The notes: generated by a model not told the origin, from the sequence alone. A stretch of DNA of 64,000 nt from DUZB01 sp963747555 (GCA_963747555.1 CAVVFZ010000025.1:246549-310548), one strand, 5' to 3'; positions 34,034-42,374 are shown, counted from the first letter of the stretch. Numbers and translations: made by a program.

Positions 34034-34612
34034 ATGGAAGTCCGAAAATATGTGACGATCGTTGAAGAAATTCTTTCAGAAGGGGGCAGGAAACTCCAAA
34101 CTCCGGGGAAAAAAGCGGCTGCGGTTGCCGTGATCAAAAATCCTTTTGCAGGAGAATTTGTGGAAGACCTGACGCCGCTCATGGATATTGGCGAGGAACT
34201 GGGTGGAATTCTTGGTAAAATGGCCGTGGATGCTCTGGGGATCAGACCGGAAGAGGCCGAAGGATACGGCAAAGGCGCTATCGTGGGCGAAAATGGAGAA
34301 CGGGAGCATGCCGGAGCCATCCTTCATCCGAAGCTGGGCAAGCCATTCCGGGACGCCCTTGGGGGCGGCAAGGCCATCATTCCCTCCGCCAAGAAAATGG
34401 GAGGGATGGGAACGGAAATCGATGTGCCTACCCATTATAAAGATGCAGCCTTTGTAAGAACCCACTTTGACGCCATGTCCGTAAGGATAGACGACGCTCC
34501 CATGGCTGACGAAATCGTTGTGGCCCTTGTGGTGACCAACTGTGGACGTCCTCATCCGAGGATTGGGGGTCTGCTGAAAGAGGATGCGAAAAAAGAGGAC
34601 GGTCTGCGATAA
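34034..34612 (+). CDS. Amino acid synthesis (AA_synth, PF06684) family protein
   Basis: A 192-residue protein of the so-called amino acid synthesis family: GKKAAAVAVIKNPFAGEFVE, DALGIRPEEAEGYGKGAIVG, EREHAGAILHPKLGKPFRDA and FDAMSVRIDDAPMADEIVVA. The family's role is not established, and it recurs in catabolic clusters for N-heterocycles and related compounds. GGAGG lies 9 bases before ATG 34034. It is the last gene of the cluster and is followed at 34638 by a clear terminator. Confidence 0.86.
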   Translation: MEVRKYVTIVEEILSEGGRKLQTPGKKAAAVAVIKNPFAGEFVEDLTPLMDIGEELGGILGKMAVDALGIRPEEAEGYGKGAIVGENGEREHAGAILHPKLGKPFRDALGGGKAIIPSAKKMGGMGTEIDVPTHYKDAAFVRTHFDAMSVRIDDAPMADEIVVALVVTNCGRPHPRIGGLLKEDAKKEDGLR

Positions 34613-34637
34613 TCCGTCACGACTTGCCGAGAAAATT

Positions 34638-34665
34638 GATCCCGCCGCCCAGCGGGATCTTTTTT
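34638..34665 (+). terminator. Rho-independent terminator of the catabolic cluster
   Basis: An 8-bp perfect stem GATCCCGC / GCGGGATC with a six-base loop is followed by six T. It lies 26 bases after the stop of the AA_synth gene and closes the nicotinate cluster. Confidence 0.88.
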
Positions 34666-34915
34666 GGTGGGTTCTCGATGCCTCCTGCCCATGTTCCTGC
34701 CTGCCAAAAATCTGCGTTATGGTCCTCCAGAAAACCGAGTAATCGCTCAGCCATATTTATTGATTCTCGTCCGATCTGCCTTCTTAACCCGCTACGACAT
34801 GAGCCATTCCCGAAATTTTGATTATCCATTCCATTTCTATATAAGGACTTGTAATAGAGACATTCGTTCGTATTTGCATCACGTTGCATTTTATTGCAAG
34901 TCAGACGGATTTTGT

Positions 34916-34966
34916 GCTTGACGCCGTGGCAAAAGCTTGATAAATCAGGCCGACTGAGCGCTCAGT
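34916..34966 (+). promoter_or_regulatory. tetR promoter with palindromic operator
   Basis: TTGACG (34916-34921) and TGATAA (34938-34943), 16 bases apart, form a plausible sigma-70 promoter. Ten bases later the perfect palindrome ACTGAGCGCTCAGT (34953-34966) covers the expected transcription start. That shape is typical of TetR operators. It would let the downstream TetR protein repress itself and, by read-through, the SulP cluster. Confidence 0.7.
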
Positions 34967-35001
34967 TAGTGGCGCGGCATTTTCGGAGTGAAGGTAAGGC
35001 T

Positions 35002-35583
35002 ATGTCGAAAAAGGAATCCATTCTGCAGTCCGCGTTATGGCTCTTTGCGAAGAAGGGGTTTAAGGACACCTCAATGGCTGAGCTATCGAAAATGACCAGT
35101 GCTGCGGAAGGGACGATATTTTATCATTTCAAGAACAAGGAAACCCTCTTCATGACGATTCTGGAAACGGTCAAATCCAGGATCATCAATGAATTTGATA
35201 AGTATATAGAGAAGAAAAAGTTCAGAACAGGCCTCGAAATGGTGGAAGAGGTCATCTCCTTTTACCTCTACCTGGCGGGGCACATGCCGGACCTTTTCAT
35301 GCTCCTGCATCGTCATGATGCCTATGAACTTGCAGAGGGCAACCCTGTTTGCAGACAATATCTCGAAGATACTTATAACTGCCTTGTGGACATTTTCGAG
35401 AAAGCGATCAACCTTGGAAAAGAAGATGGTTCCATTGGGGATATTCCAGCAAGGAAGAATGCGCTGATCGTCTTCACCCTGACGGATGGGCTGGTTCGTT
35501 TCAACAGTTACAACCTTTATGATGCCGGTGCATTGTACGGTGAGTTGATTGCCTCGTGCAGGCGGATGCTGAAAAACGGTTGA
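35002..35583 (+). CDS. TetR family regulator
   Basis: A 193-residue regulator with the TetR helix-turn-helix at the N-terminus: SILQSALWLFAKKGFKDTSM, AELSKMTSAAEGTIFYHFKN-KETLF. The C-terminal helical ligand domain (about 60-190) is of unknown specificity. I chose ATG 35002 after AAGGTAAGGC; an in-frame start at 34894 would run through the operator palindrome. The SulP gene starts 44 bases after its stop, so the regulator probably heads that operon and controls it. Confidence 0.9.
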   Translation: MSKKESILQSALWLFAKKGFKDTSMAELSKMTSAAEGTIFYHFKNKETLFMTILETVKSRIINEFDKYIEKKKFRTGLEMVEEVISFYLYLAGHMPDLFMLLHRHDAYELAEGNPVCRQYLEDTYNCLVDIFEKAINLGKEDGSIGDIPARKNALIVFTLTDGLVRFNSYNLYDAGALYGELIASCRRMLKNG

Positions 35584-35627
35584 CCTATTGTTAACCGGCT
35601 AAAATCATTACGAAGGAGTTAAGGCAT

Positions 35628-37766
35628 ATGTTGACCAAAGTATTTCCGTTTCTGGGCTGGTTTAAAGGGTACGACCTGATGAGTTTCAGGACGGACCTCC
35701 TTTCAGGCATTACCGTCGCGCTTGTGCTCATCCCGCAGTCCATGGCCTACGCTCAACTGGCAGGTCTGCCGCCCTATTATGGACTGTACGCTTCTTTCCT
35801 GCCGCCCATGGTTGCCGCTCTTTTCGGATCAAGCCGTCAGTTGGCTACCGGCCCTGTGGCCGTCGTTTCCCTGATGACGTCGGCATCACTGGAGCCCCTT
35901 GCCACGGCGGGAAGTCCCGGCTATATCGCTTACGCGATCCTGCTTGCCCTTACGGTAGGAGCCTTTCAGTTCACGCTCGGAATTTTGAGACTCGGGCTCG
36001 TGGTCAATTTTCTGTCTCACCCCGTTGTCAATGGGTTCACCAATGCGGCCGCGATCATTATTGCATCCTCTCAGTTATCAAAGATGTTCGGAGTTTTTGT
36101 GGACAAGGCCCCGCATCACTATGAGACGATCATGCGGGTTTTTCAGGCGGCCTGGCATTATACACACTGGCCGACGCTTGGCATGGGGGCGCTGGCATTT
36201 GCTATTATGTACAGCTTGAGGAGAATCTCCCCGAAGATCCCCAATGTTCTGGTTGCTGTCGTTATCACCACGCTACTCTCCTGGGCTACTGGTTTTCAGC
36301 ACAACAAAAGTGTGGATATCACCGCCATCAAGGCGCCGGGAATCAGCGAGATGGTGGAGGAATTCAATCGGACGGTCGCCATCCTTCCTTCTCTTGGGGA
36401 AGAAAGGACGGAGGCAAACAAGGTTTTGGATGCAGCCAACAGAGGCCGCGATATCATGGGCGTGTTAAATGCGGAACATCAAATCAGCGTTCTCACGACG
36501 AATATGGAAAGACTGAATCATAAGATCGAAGAAATCCGTTTTGCGATTCGAGACAAGCTGTTTGAGGGGGTCGAACAGGCGAATGGTTCTCTGGTATTCT
36601 ATCTGAAAAATGAACTTCCAAAGGGCGCAAGAGGAGACGGCCGAACCTGGCAAATAAAGGTGGGAAACTCGGTGTTGAAAATGGATCAACTCCTCATGAT
36701 TGGAGGGGGTATGGTGGTGGGGGTAGTCCCCAAGGGCGTTCCATCTCTGAGCATGCCAAAAGTCGATATGAGGGTTGTTATGCATCTCCTGCCCTATGCA
36801 GCCATTATTTCCCTTCTGGGTTTCATGGAGGCGATCAGTATCGCCAAGGCCATGGCAGCCAAGACGGGACAGCGATTGGATCCGAATCAGGAACTTATCG
36901 GACAGGGATTGGGAAACATTATTGGGGCGATGGGGAAGAGTTATCCCGTTTCCGGCTCTTTCTCGAGATCCGCGGTCAATCTTCAGAGTGGGGCGGTCAC
37001 CGGTTTATCGAGCGTGTTTACCAGTCTTGTGGTGGTGATTGCCCTTCTCTTTTTCACCCCTTTGCTCTACCATCTCCCCCAGTCCGTTCTTGCCGCGGTG
37101 ATTATGATGGCCGTTATCGGCCTGATAAACGTCTCCGGTTTTGTCCATGCGTGGGAGGCCCAGTGGTATGATGGAGCCATTGCGATCGTCTCTTTTCTCT
37201 GCACCCTCGTTTTTGCACCCCACCTGGACAGAGGCATTATGGTCGGCGTCGTACTCTCTCTCCTCGTATATCTTTACAAAAGCATGAGACCGAAAATGGC
37301 TTTTCTCTCCAGGGGTGAGGACCAGGCCTTTAGATGCGCAACCGATCGTGGGCTCAAAGAGTGCGACTATATTGCCATGCTTCGATTTGACGGGTCCCTG
37401 TTTTTTGCAAACTCCAGTTACCTCGAGGACCAGATCGCCGACGTCATGGCCAGAAAAAGAAAATTGAAGCACATTATCCTGGTATCCAATGGAATAAATG
37501 ATATTGACGCCTCCGGAGAAGAAACATTATCCTTATTGGTAGATCGAATCAGGAGTGCCAATATCGATGTCTCCCTCAGCGGTGTTAATGAAACGGTGTT
37601 GAAAGTGTTGAAAAGAACGCACTTTGTGGAAAAAATCGGAGAGCATCATCTCTATCCGACCATGGAAAAGGCTATTCAATCGATTCACGGGGAGACGCAT
37701 AAGGATGGTGAAGAGAAGATTTGTCCCCTGTTGACTGTGTGCCGTTTAACCCCTCAAGCCATATAA
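35628..37766 (+). CDS. SulP family anion transporter with inserted segment and STAS domain
   Basis: A 712-residue membrane transporter. SulP motifs are VALVLIPQSMAYAQLAGLPP, YYGLYASFLPPMVAALFGSS and GSFSRSAVNLQSGAVTG; the STAS domain is at about 567-695 (LRFDGSLFFANSSYLEDQIA, ILVSNGINDIDASGEETLSL). Between membrane segments, about residues 225-350, lies a hydrophilic heptad-like insert (ISVLTTNMERLNHKIEEIRF) absent from ordinary SulP proteins I know. SulP proteins import sulfate, bicarbonate or dicarboxylates; which applies here is unknown. The gene is followed without a break by kinase, receiver and sensor genes, suggesting that transport is monitored or controlled by them. Confidence 0.92.
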   Translation: MLTKVFPFLGWFKGYDLMSFRTDLLSGITVALVLIPQSMAYAQLAGLPPYYGLYASFLPPMVAALFGSSRQLATGPVAVVSLMTSASLEPLATAGSPGYIAYAILLALTVGAFQFTLGILRLGLVVNFLSHPVVNGFTNAAAIIIASSQLSKMFGVFVDKAPHHYETIMRVFQAAWHYTHWPTLGMGALAFAIMYSLRRISPKIPNVLVAVVITTLLSWATGFQHNKSVDITAIKAPGISEMVEEFNRTVAILPSLGEERTEANKVLDAANRGRDIMGVLNAEHQISVLTTNMERLNHKIEEIRFAIRDKLFEGVEQANGSLVFYLKNELPKGARGDGRTWQIKVGNSVLKMDQLLMIGGGMVVGVVPKGVPSLSMPKVDMRVVMHLLPYAAIISLLGFMEAISIAKAMAAKTGQRLDPNQELIGQGLGNIIGAMGKSYPVSGSFSRSAVNLQSGAVTGLSSVFTSLVVVIALLFFTPLLYHLPQSVLAAVIMMAVIGLINVSGFVHAWEAQWYDGAIAIVSFLCTLVFAPHLDRGIMVGVVLSLLVYLYKSMRPKMAFLSRGEDQAFRCATDRGLKECDYIAMLRFDGSLFFANSSYLEDQIADVMARKRKLKHIILVSNGINDIDASGEETLSLLVDRIRSANIDVSLSGVNETVLKVLKRTHFVEKIGEHHLYPTMEKAIQSIHGETHKDGEEKICPLLTVCRLTPQAI

Positions 37767-37791
37767 ACGACGCTAAAAAAGGAGCTCGCAT

Positions 37792-38628
37792 ATGTCCGTT
37801 ATTGGTATTTTCAGTGGCAAATTCTGCAGCGAAGAACCCGTACTCCGGGAGCTTCAAGAGAGTACAGGCTATAAACTCGTTCTGGACACAGATATTGTGA
37901 AGCTAACAAGTGCGCAGTCCGGTGTCGCGGAGGGAAAAATAGAGCGTGCTTTTTTAGCCAAGACTTCTGTCTTTAATAACTTCACGCATGAGAAGGAGCG
38001 ATCCATAGCAGAAATGAAACTGGCCGTGGCTGAAGCGCTTGCGCAAGACAATCTCATTCTGTCAGGGTTTTCCAGTCAGCTCATTCCAAGAGAAATCACC
38101 CATGTGCTCCGAGTCTGTCTGATCGCGGATATGAAATACAGGAAATCGGTCGCCACGACCGAAAAGAATCTGTCTGAGAAGGAAGCGGCAGCCTTGATTC
38201 ATAAACAGGATGGAGACTGTGCCGTGTGGGTACAGTCACATCTGGAGAGCAAGGATCCTTGGGATCCCTCCCTCTATGATATCGTCATCCCCATGGATAA
38301 GACAGAGGTCAAAAAGGCTGTTTCCATAATCCGTGATTACTTGACAAAGGATCTGCTTCAAACCACGGAGAGTTCCAGAAAAGCTCTTGCGGATTTTCTT
38401 CTGTCCTCTGCTGTGGGTGTGGCACTGGCAAAAGAGGGGCACGATGCAGCTGTGAGCGCGGCTGGAGGGGTAGTTACGATTACCATCAATAAGCATGTCC
38501 TTATGCTGAGCAGACTGGAAGAGGAACTCAAAGCCATTGCGGCCCGAGTGCCCGGTGTTCAGATCGGTGCATACTGCAGTAGGAAAGAATTTTCACAAGT
38601 CGGATATTTACCGCAAATTCGACTTTGA
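37792..38628 (+). CDS. Cytidylate kinase-like family protein
   Basis: A 278-residue protein whose N-terminal 200 residues resemble the cytidylate kinase-like family (PF13189 type): SVIGIFSGKFCSEEPVLREL in place of a regular P-loop, LILSGFSSQLI, then EKEAAALIHKQDGDCAVWV and YDIVIPMDK. The P-loop is weak (FSGKFCSEE), so phosphotransfer is uncertain. A BON-like C-terminal stretch (about 210-265) follows. The end overlaps the next frame by about 90 bases; the downstream frame (KNFHKSDIYRKFDFEAPSKV) reads like the natural continuation, so a frameshift may have split a kinase-receiver fusion. The start has a GGAG site. Confidence 0.82.
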   Translation: MSVIGIFSGKFCSEEPVLRELQESTGYKLVLDTDIVKLTSAQSGVAEGKIERAFLAKTSVFNNFTHEKERSIAEMKLAVAEALAQDNLILSGFSSQLIPREITHVLRVCLIADMKYRKSVATTEKNLSEKEAAALIHKQDGDCAVWVQSHLESKDPWDPSLYDIVIPMDKTEVKKAVSIIRDYLTKDLLQTTESSRKALADFLLSSAVGVALAKEGHDAAVSAAGGVVTITINKHVLMLSRLEEELKAIAARVPGVQIGAYCSRKEFSQVGYLPQIRL

Positions 38629-39034
38629 GGCGCCTTCCAAGGTGCTTCTTGTGGATGACGAGCGGGAATTTGTGCAGACTCTATCCGAACGACTCCTCAT
38701 GCGTGATATGGGTTCCGCTGTGGCCTATGACGGAGAATCGGCTCTGCAGCTGGTCTGTGAGGACGAGCCAGAAGTGATGATCCTGGATCTCAAGATGCCC
38801 GGAATCGATGGAATCGAGGTGCTGAGACGCGTGAAAAAGACCCGTCCGGAAATAGAAGTGATCATCCTGACTGGACACGGTTCAGAAGACGACCGAAAGG
38901 TCTGCATGGAACTGGGAGCCTTTGCCTACCTTCATAAGCCCGTGGATATCGCCGTTCTGACGGAGACGCTCCAGAACGCCAATGAAAAAATCAAGGACAA
39001 AAAACGCCTGGATGAGCAGTCGCTTTCCACCTGA
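38537..39034 (+). CDS. Receiver domain response regulator (possibly the split C-terminus of the preceding gene)
   Basis: The receiver domain occupies about residues 34-150: VLLVDDEREFVQTLSERLLM, phospho-acceptor Asp in VMILDLKMPGIDG, Thr in IILTGHG and Lys in YLHKPVDIA. There is no output domain. No convincing start exists: TTG 38537 lacks a ribosome site, and family-like sequence begins (DIYRKFDFEAPSK) before any internal start. I infer that it was, or still is, the C-terminal receiver of the cytidylate kinase-like protein. Confidence 0.82.
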   Translation: MRPECPVFRSVHTAVGKNFHKSDIYRKFDFEAPSKVLLVDDEREFVQTLSERLLMRDMGSAVAYDGESALQLVCEDEPEVMILDLKMPGIDGIEVLRRVKKTRPEIEVIILTGHGSEDDRKVCMELGAFAYLHKPVDIAVLTETLQNANEKIKDKKRLDEQSLST

Positions 39035-39065
39035 ACAGTCCGTTCTCGGGAAGAAAGAATGAAGG

Positions 39066-40817
39066 ATGAAAATCTTAACGAAGATAAAACCGGAATTCTG
39101 GGACCATCACGATTCAGAAGCAGGGCCGTACAGGTCTCAGTTCGATTTCCGACGAATCTGGTACGCGGCGGTTTTTCTTACATCCGTAGTGGTTCTGGCG
39201 CCTCTGCTGTTCATGGCCGTTGTGGATTACCGGGCAACTCGGCACGATGTTGAATCCGAGATCCTTCTGAGAACGTCCCAGCTTGTGTCCAATGTTCGTC
39301 GGACCGTTTCGTACTTTCTGGACGAACGGAAATCCGCCCTAAATTTTGTTGTGCATGAGCACGGTTTTGGCGAGTGCCTGAATCGGGAGCGATTACATTC
39401 TATCCTCGAAAATCTGAAGAAGAGTTTCGGAGGATTTACCGATCTGGGTTTGATTGATCATCGAGGCATTCAATTGGCTTACGTGGGGCCGTATGAACTG
39501 AAAGGCAGAGATTACAGCGAGCAGGAATGGTTCAGGCGGGTCGTCTTTCAGGGGGTTTTTATCAGCGATGTATTCATGGGCTATCGAAATGTCCCCCACC
39601 TCGTTATTGCAGTCAAATGTGCCCCGGAAGACGGTGATTTCTTCGTGCTCAGGGCAACGCTGGATACGGAGAAATTCAATGCTCTGTTATCCGAGCTTGA
39701 GATAGGAGGTCATGGTGATGCGTTTATCATCAACCATAAAGGCGTGATCCAGACTCCCACACGTGCTCATGGAAAGGTTCTGCAGACAACCTCCCTGCCC
39801 GTACCGGAATACGCCCCCAAAACGAGGGTTCTGGAATGGCTGAATAAGAACGGAACCCCCTTTGTTATCGGTTATAGATATATCGCCGATACGCCATTCA
39901 TCCTGATGGTCGTCAAACACAAAGATGAACTGATGAGGCCGTGGGAAAATACCAGAAAGAAGCTGATCTGGTTTCTGATTATCAGTGTGGCGTTTATTCT
40001 TTTTGTGATTCTTGGAGGGGTGACTTATCTTGTAAACAGGATCTTCCGGTCGGATCAGAAACTGATTATTACGCTGCATCAGGTGGAATATGCCAACAAG
40101 ATGGCGTCTATCGGGAGGTTGGCGGCGGGCGTTGCCCATGAGATCAACAATCCCCTGGCGATTATTAACGAAAAAGCCGGTCTGATGAAGGACCTGTTTC
40201 TCTTTAAGAAAGAATATAAGGGAAACGATATGCTCATGGGCTTGCTTGACTCCATCATCGCCTCGGTCGCCAGGTGTGGGAGAATCACAAAACGCCTGCT
40301 GGGTTTTGCACGCCACATGGATGTGAGTATCCAGACCATAAATTTAGGGGAGGTTGTCCGGGAAGTCCTGGGATTTTTAAACAAAGAGGCGGAATATCGA
40401 TGCATTAGCATTTTGATAGAGGTTGCCGAAGATATTCCACCCATTCAGACAGACGCGGGCAAGTTACAGCAGATCATATTGAATATCATTAACAATGCCT
40501 TTGCCGCCATGGAAAACAATGGTCATTTGCATATTGTGGGCAGAATGGAAGGCAAAGACAGTGTATCACTCTCCATTTCCGATGATGGTTGCGGGATTTC
40601 AGAAAAAGATTTAAAACGGGTTTTTGAGCCGTTTTTTTCGACAAAGACAGGAAAAGGGGGAACCGGCCTTGGTCTTTCCATTACCTACGGTCTTGTTGAA
40701 GAGATTTGTGGAAAGATTGAGGTAAAAAGTGAATTAAATAAAGGGACGACTTTTACGATTATGCTTCCCCTCAAGATTGAGGAAAAGGAGATGAAAAAAT
40801 CGTGCGCGTACTCTTAG
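39066..40817 (+). CDS. Membrane sensor histidine kinase with Cache-type sensor domain
   Basis: A 583-residue sensor. Membrane segments at about 32-53 and 298-325 enclose an extracytoplasmic Cache-like domain (LGLIDHRGIQLAYVGPYELK, FISDVFMGYRNVPHLVIAVK, HGDAFIINHKGVIQTPTRAH). His358 in GVAHEINNPLA is the phosphorylation site. The ATPase domain (about 440-575) has NIINNAFAAMENNG, SDDGCGISEKDL and GGTGLGLSITYGLVEEICG, so it looks active. Its gene overlaps the next receiver gene by 16 bases, which indicates a cognate pair. Confidence 0.92.
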   Translation: MKILTKIKPEFWDHHDSEAGPYRSQFDFRRIWYAAVFLTSVVVLAPLLFMAVVDYRATRHDVESEILLRTSQLVSNVRRTVSYFLDERKSALNFVVHEHGFGECLNRERLHSILENLKKSFGGFTDLGLIDHRGIQLAYVGPYELKGRDYSEQEWFRRVVFQGVFISDVFMGYRNVPHLVIAVKCAPEDGDFFVLRATLDTEKFNALLSELEIGGHGDAFIINHKGVIQTPTRAHGKVLQTTSLPVPEYAPKTRVLEWLNKNGTPFVIGYRYIADTPFILMVVKHKDELMRPWENTRKKLIWFLIISVAFILFVILGGVTYLVNRIFRSDQKLIITLHQVEYANKMASIGRLAAGVAHEINNPLAIINEKAGLMKDLFLFKKEYKGNDMLMGLLDSIIASVARCGRITKRLLGFARHMDVSIQTINLGEVVREVLGFLNKEAEYRCISILIEVAEDIPPIQTDAGKLQQIILNIINNAFAAMENNGHLHIVGRMEGKDSVSLSISDDGCGISEKDLKRVFEPFFSTKTGKGGTGLGLSITYGLVEEICGKIEVKSELNKGTTFTIMLPLKIEEKEMKKSCAYS

Positions 40818-41161
40818 TAGATGACGAAAAAGAACTGGTGGAGGCACTGGCGGAAAGATTGGGCATCAGAGGAATAGAGGCCCGTTGGGAAACGACTGGT
40901 GACGCAGCCATGAAACGCATCGCGGAAGAGGAGTTCGATCTGGTCGTTCTGGATGTGAAGATTCCGGGAATGAGCGGCATCGAGCTGCAAAAGAAGATGA
41001 AAGCGAAGCATCCGGATCTGAAATTTATGTTTATGACCGGGCACGGATCTCAGGCCGATTTTGCTGCCGGATCTTCCGAGACAGGAGAAGATTACTATCT
41101 CCTGAAGCCTGTGCACATTGATATCCTGATGGAAAAAATGAAAAAACTGATGGCCGAATAA
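40802..41161 (+). CDS. Single-domain response regulator
   Basis: A 119-residue receiver: RVLLVDDEKELVEALAERLG, Asp in LVVLDVKIPGMSG, Thr in FMFMTGHGSQAD and Lys in YYLLKPVHID. There is no output domain, so it acts by protein contact or in a phosphorelay. It starts at GTG 40802, overlapping the end of the histidine kinase gene, and ends 11 bases before the degenerate kinase gene. Confidence 0.92.
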   Translation: MRVLLVDDEKELVEALAERLGIRGIEARWETTGDAAMKRIAEEEFDLVVLDVKIPGMSGIELQKKMKAKHPDLKFMFMTGHGSQADFAAGSSETGEDYYLLKPVHIDILMEKMKKLMAE

Positions 41162-41172
41162 AGGGGTGAAAT

Positions 41173-41853
41173 ATGGACCACCGGTCGAATGATGAAATGG
41201 GGATCGGACTTCAATTTTTCGGGAAAATGACCGCATCCATTTCTCATGAAATCAAGAATGTGATGGCGATTATCAACGAAAGCGCAGGACTTCTGGAAGA
41301 CTATGGCATGATGGCCGAGAAAGGCATTCCTATCGATCCTGAGAAGCTGAAGGTGGTATCCGGGAGGGTTTCGAAACAGATCCATCGGGCGGAAGGAATT
41401 ATAAGAAATATGAATAGCCTGGCCCACAGTGTGGATGAGTTACACAAGAGTGTCGACCTCGGAGAAACCCTGAAGTTATCTATCGGACTCGCCCAGCGGT
41501 TGGCGGATATGAAGAGTGTGAAACTGGATCTGCAACCGCCGCGGGATATCGTGACCATTATTACCTCCCCGTTCCATTTGCTGAACATCCTCTGGCAGGT
41601 CCTGGATTTTGCCATGGGAGCGTCGGGAGAGGGAAAAACAGTGAAATTCTCGGTTGAAAAAGGTCCGGCCTCAGTGAACATACATTTTTCCGGACTCGAA
41701 GCGATTTCAACCCTGTCGGAGGCGGTATTTCCAACGGAAAGGGAAGAAGCCTTGCTGCAAATACTGGGTGGAAGGATTTTAATGGATGAAAAGGATCTGG
41801 GAATTCAACTGGTTCTGCCAAAAGATATGCGTCAAAAGGGAACGGATGGCTAA
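41173..41853 (+). CDS. Histidine kinase-like protein with degenerate ATPase domain
   Basis: A 226-residue soluble protein. The dimerisation/phosphoacceptor helix has His25 in ASISHEIKNVMAIINES, a good H-box. The C-terminal region occupies the place of the ATPase domain but lacks the N, G1 and G2 boxes (no NxxxNA, DxGxG or GxGxGL), so it should not bind ATP. It may be a phosphotransfer or scaffold protein receiving phosphate from the neighbouring kinase. AAGGGGTGAAAT precedes the start. Confidence 0.85.
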   Translation: MDHRSNDEMGIGLQFFGKMTASISHEIKNVMAIINESAGLLEDYGMMAEKGIPIDPEKLKVVSGRVSKQIHRAEGIIRNMNSLAHSVDELHKSVDLGETLKLSIGLAQRLADMKSVKLDLQPPRDIVTIITSPFHLLNILWQVLDFAMGASGEGKTVKFSVEKGPASVNIHFSGLEAISTLSEAVFPTEREEALLQILGGRILMDEKDLGIQLVLPKDMRQKGTDG

Positions 41854-41890
41854 AGGCTGAAAGCTAACCGCTTTAAGAAAGGAGATTGAA

Positions 41891-42316
41891 ATGGAAAAAG
41901 TATTGCTGGTGGATGATGAAAAGGATTTTCTGGAAACCATGTCCGAGCGGATGCAGGCAAGGGATATGAATGTGACTACGACCACATCTCCAACAGAAGC
42001 CCTTAAGAAAGTTCAGGAGGAATCCTACGATGCCATCATCCTGGATCTGATGATGCCCGAAATGGATGGCCTTGAAACATTAAAGGAACTCAAAAAAAAG
42101 AATCCCGATATACAGGTCATCCTGCTTACGGGCCATGCCACTGTGCAGAAGGGTGTGGAAGCCATGAAATTGGGCGCCGTCGACCTCCTGGAAAAGCCGG
42201 CGGATATTGCCGTGCTGACGGAAAAGATTAAGAAAGCCCACGCCAAGAAAATGATTCTGGTGGAAAAAAAGGCAGAAGAAAAAATCAGGCATATCCTTGC
42301 TGAAAAGGGATGGTAA
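41891..42316 (+). CDS. Single-domain response regulator
   Basis: A 141-residue receiver with a short helical tail: VLLVDDEKDFLETMSERMQA, Asp in AIILDLMMPEMDG, Thr in VILLTGHATVQKG and Lys in DLLEKPADIAV. It is the third receiver domain in 3.7 kb and resembles the one at 38537 in its TMSERMQARDMN-like helix. AAAGGAGATTGAA precedes ATG 41891. No DNA-binding domain is present. Confidence 0.92.
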   Translation: MEKVLLVDDEKDFLETMSERMQARDMNVTTTTSPTEALKKVQEESYDAIILDLMMPEMDGLETLKELKKKNPDIQVILLTGHATVQKGVEAMKLGAVDLLEKPADIAVLTEKIKKAHAKKMILVEKKAEEKIRHILAEKGW

Positions 42317-42374
42317 GCGCGCTCCCACGGAGTAGAGGGAGACAGGCTCATAGCGGTTGCCGGAGAAAGGATTC

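Noticed and set aside
35628..37766. Calling the SulP protein a sulfate importer outright
   Set aside because: SulP members also carry bicarbonate and dicarboxylates, and nothing in the sequence fixes the substrate.
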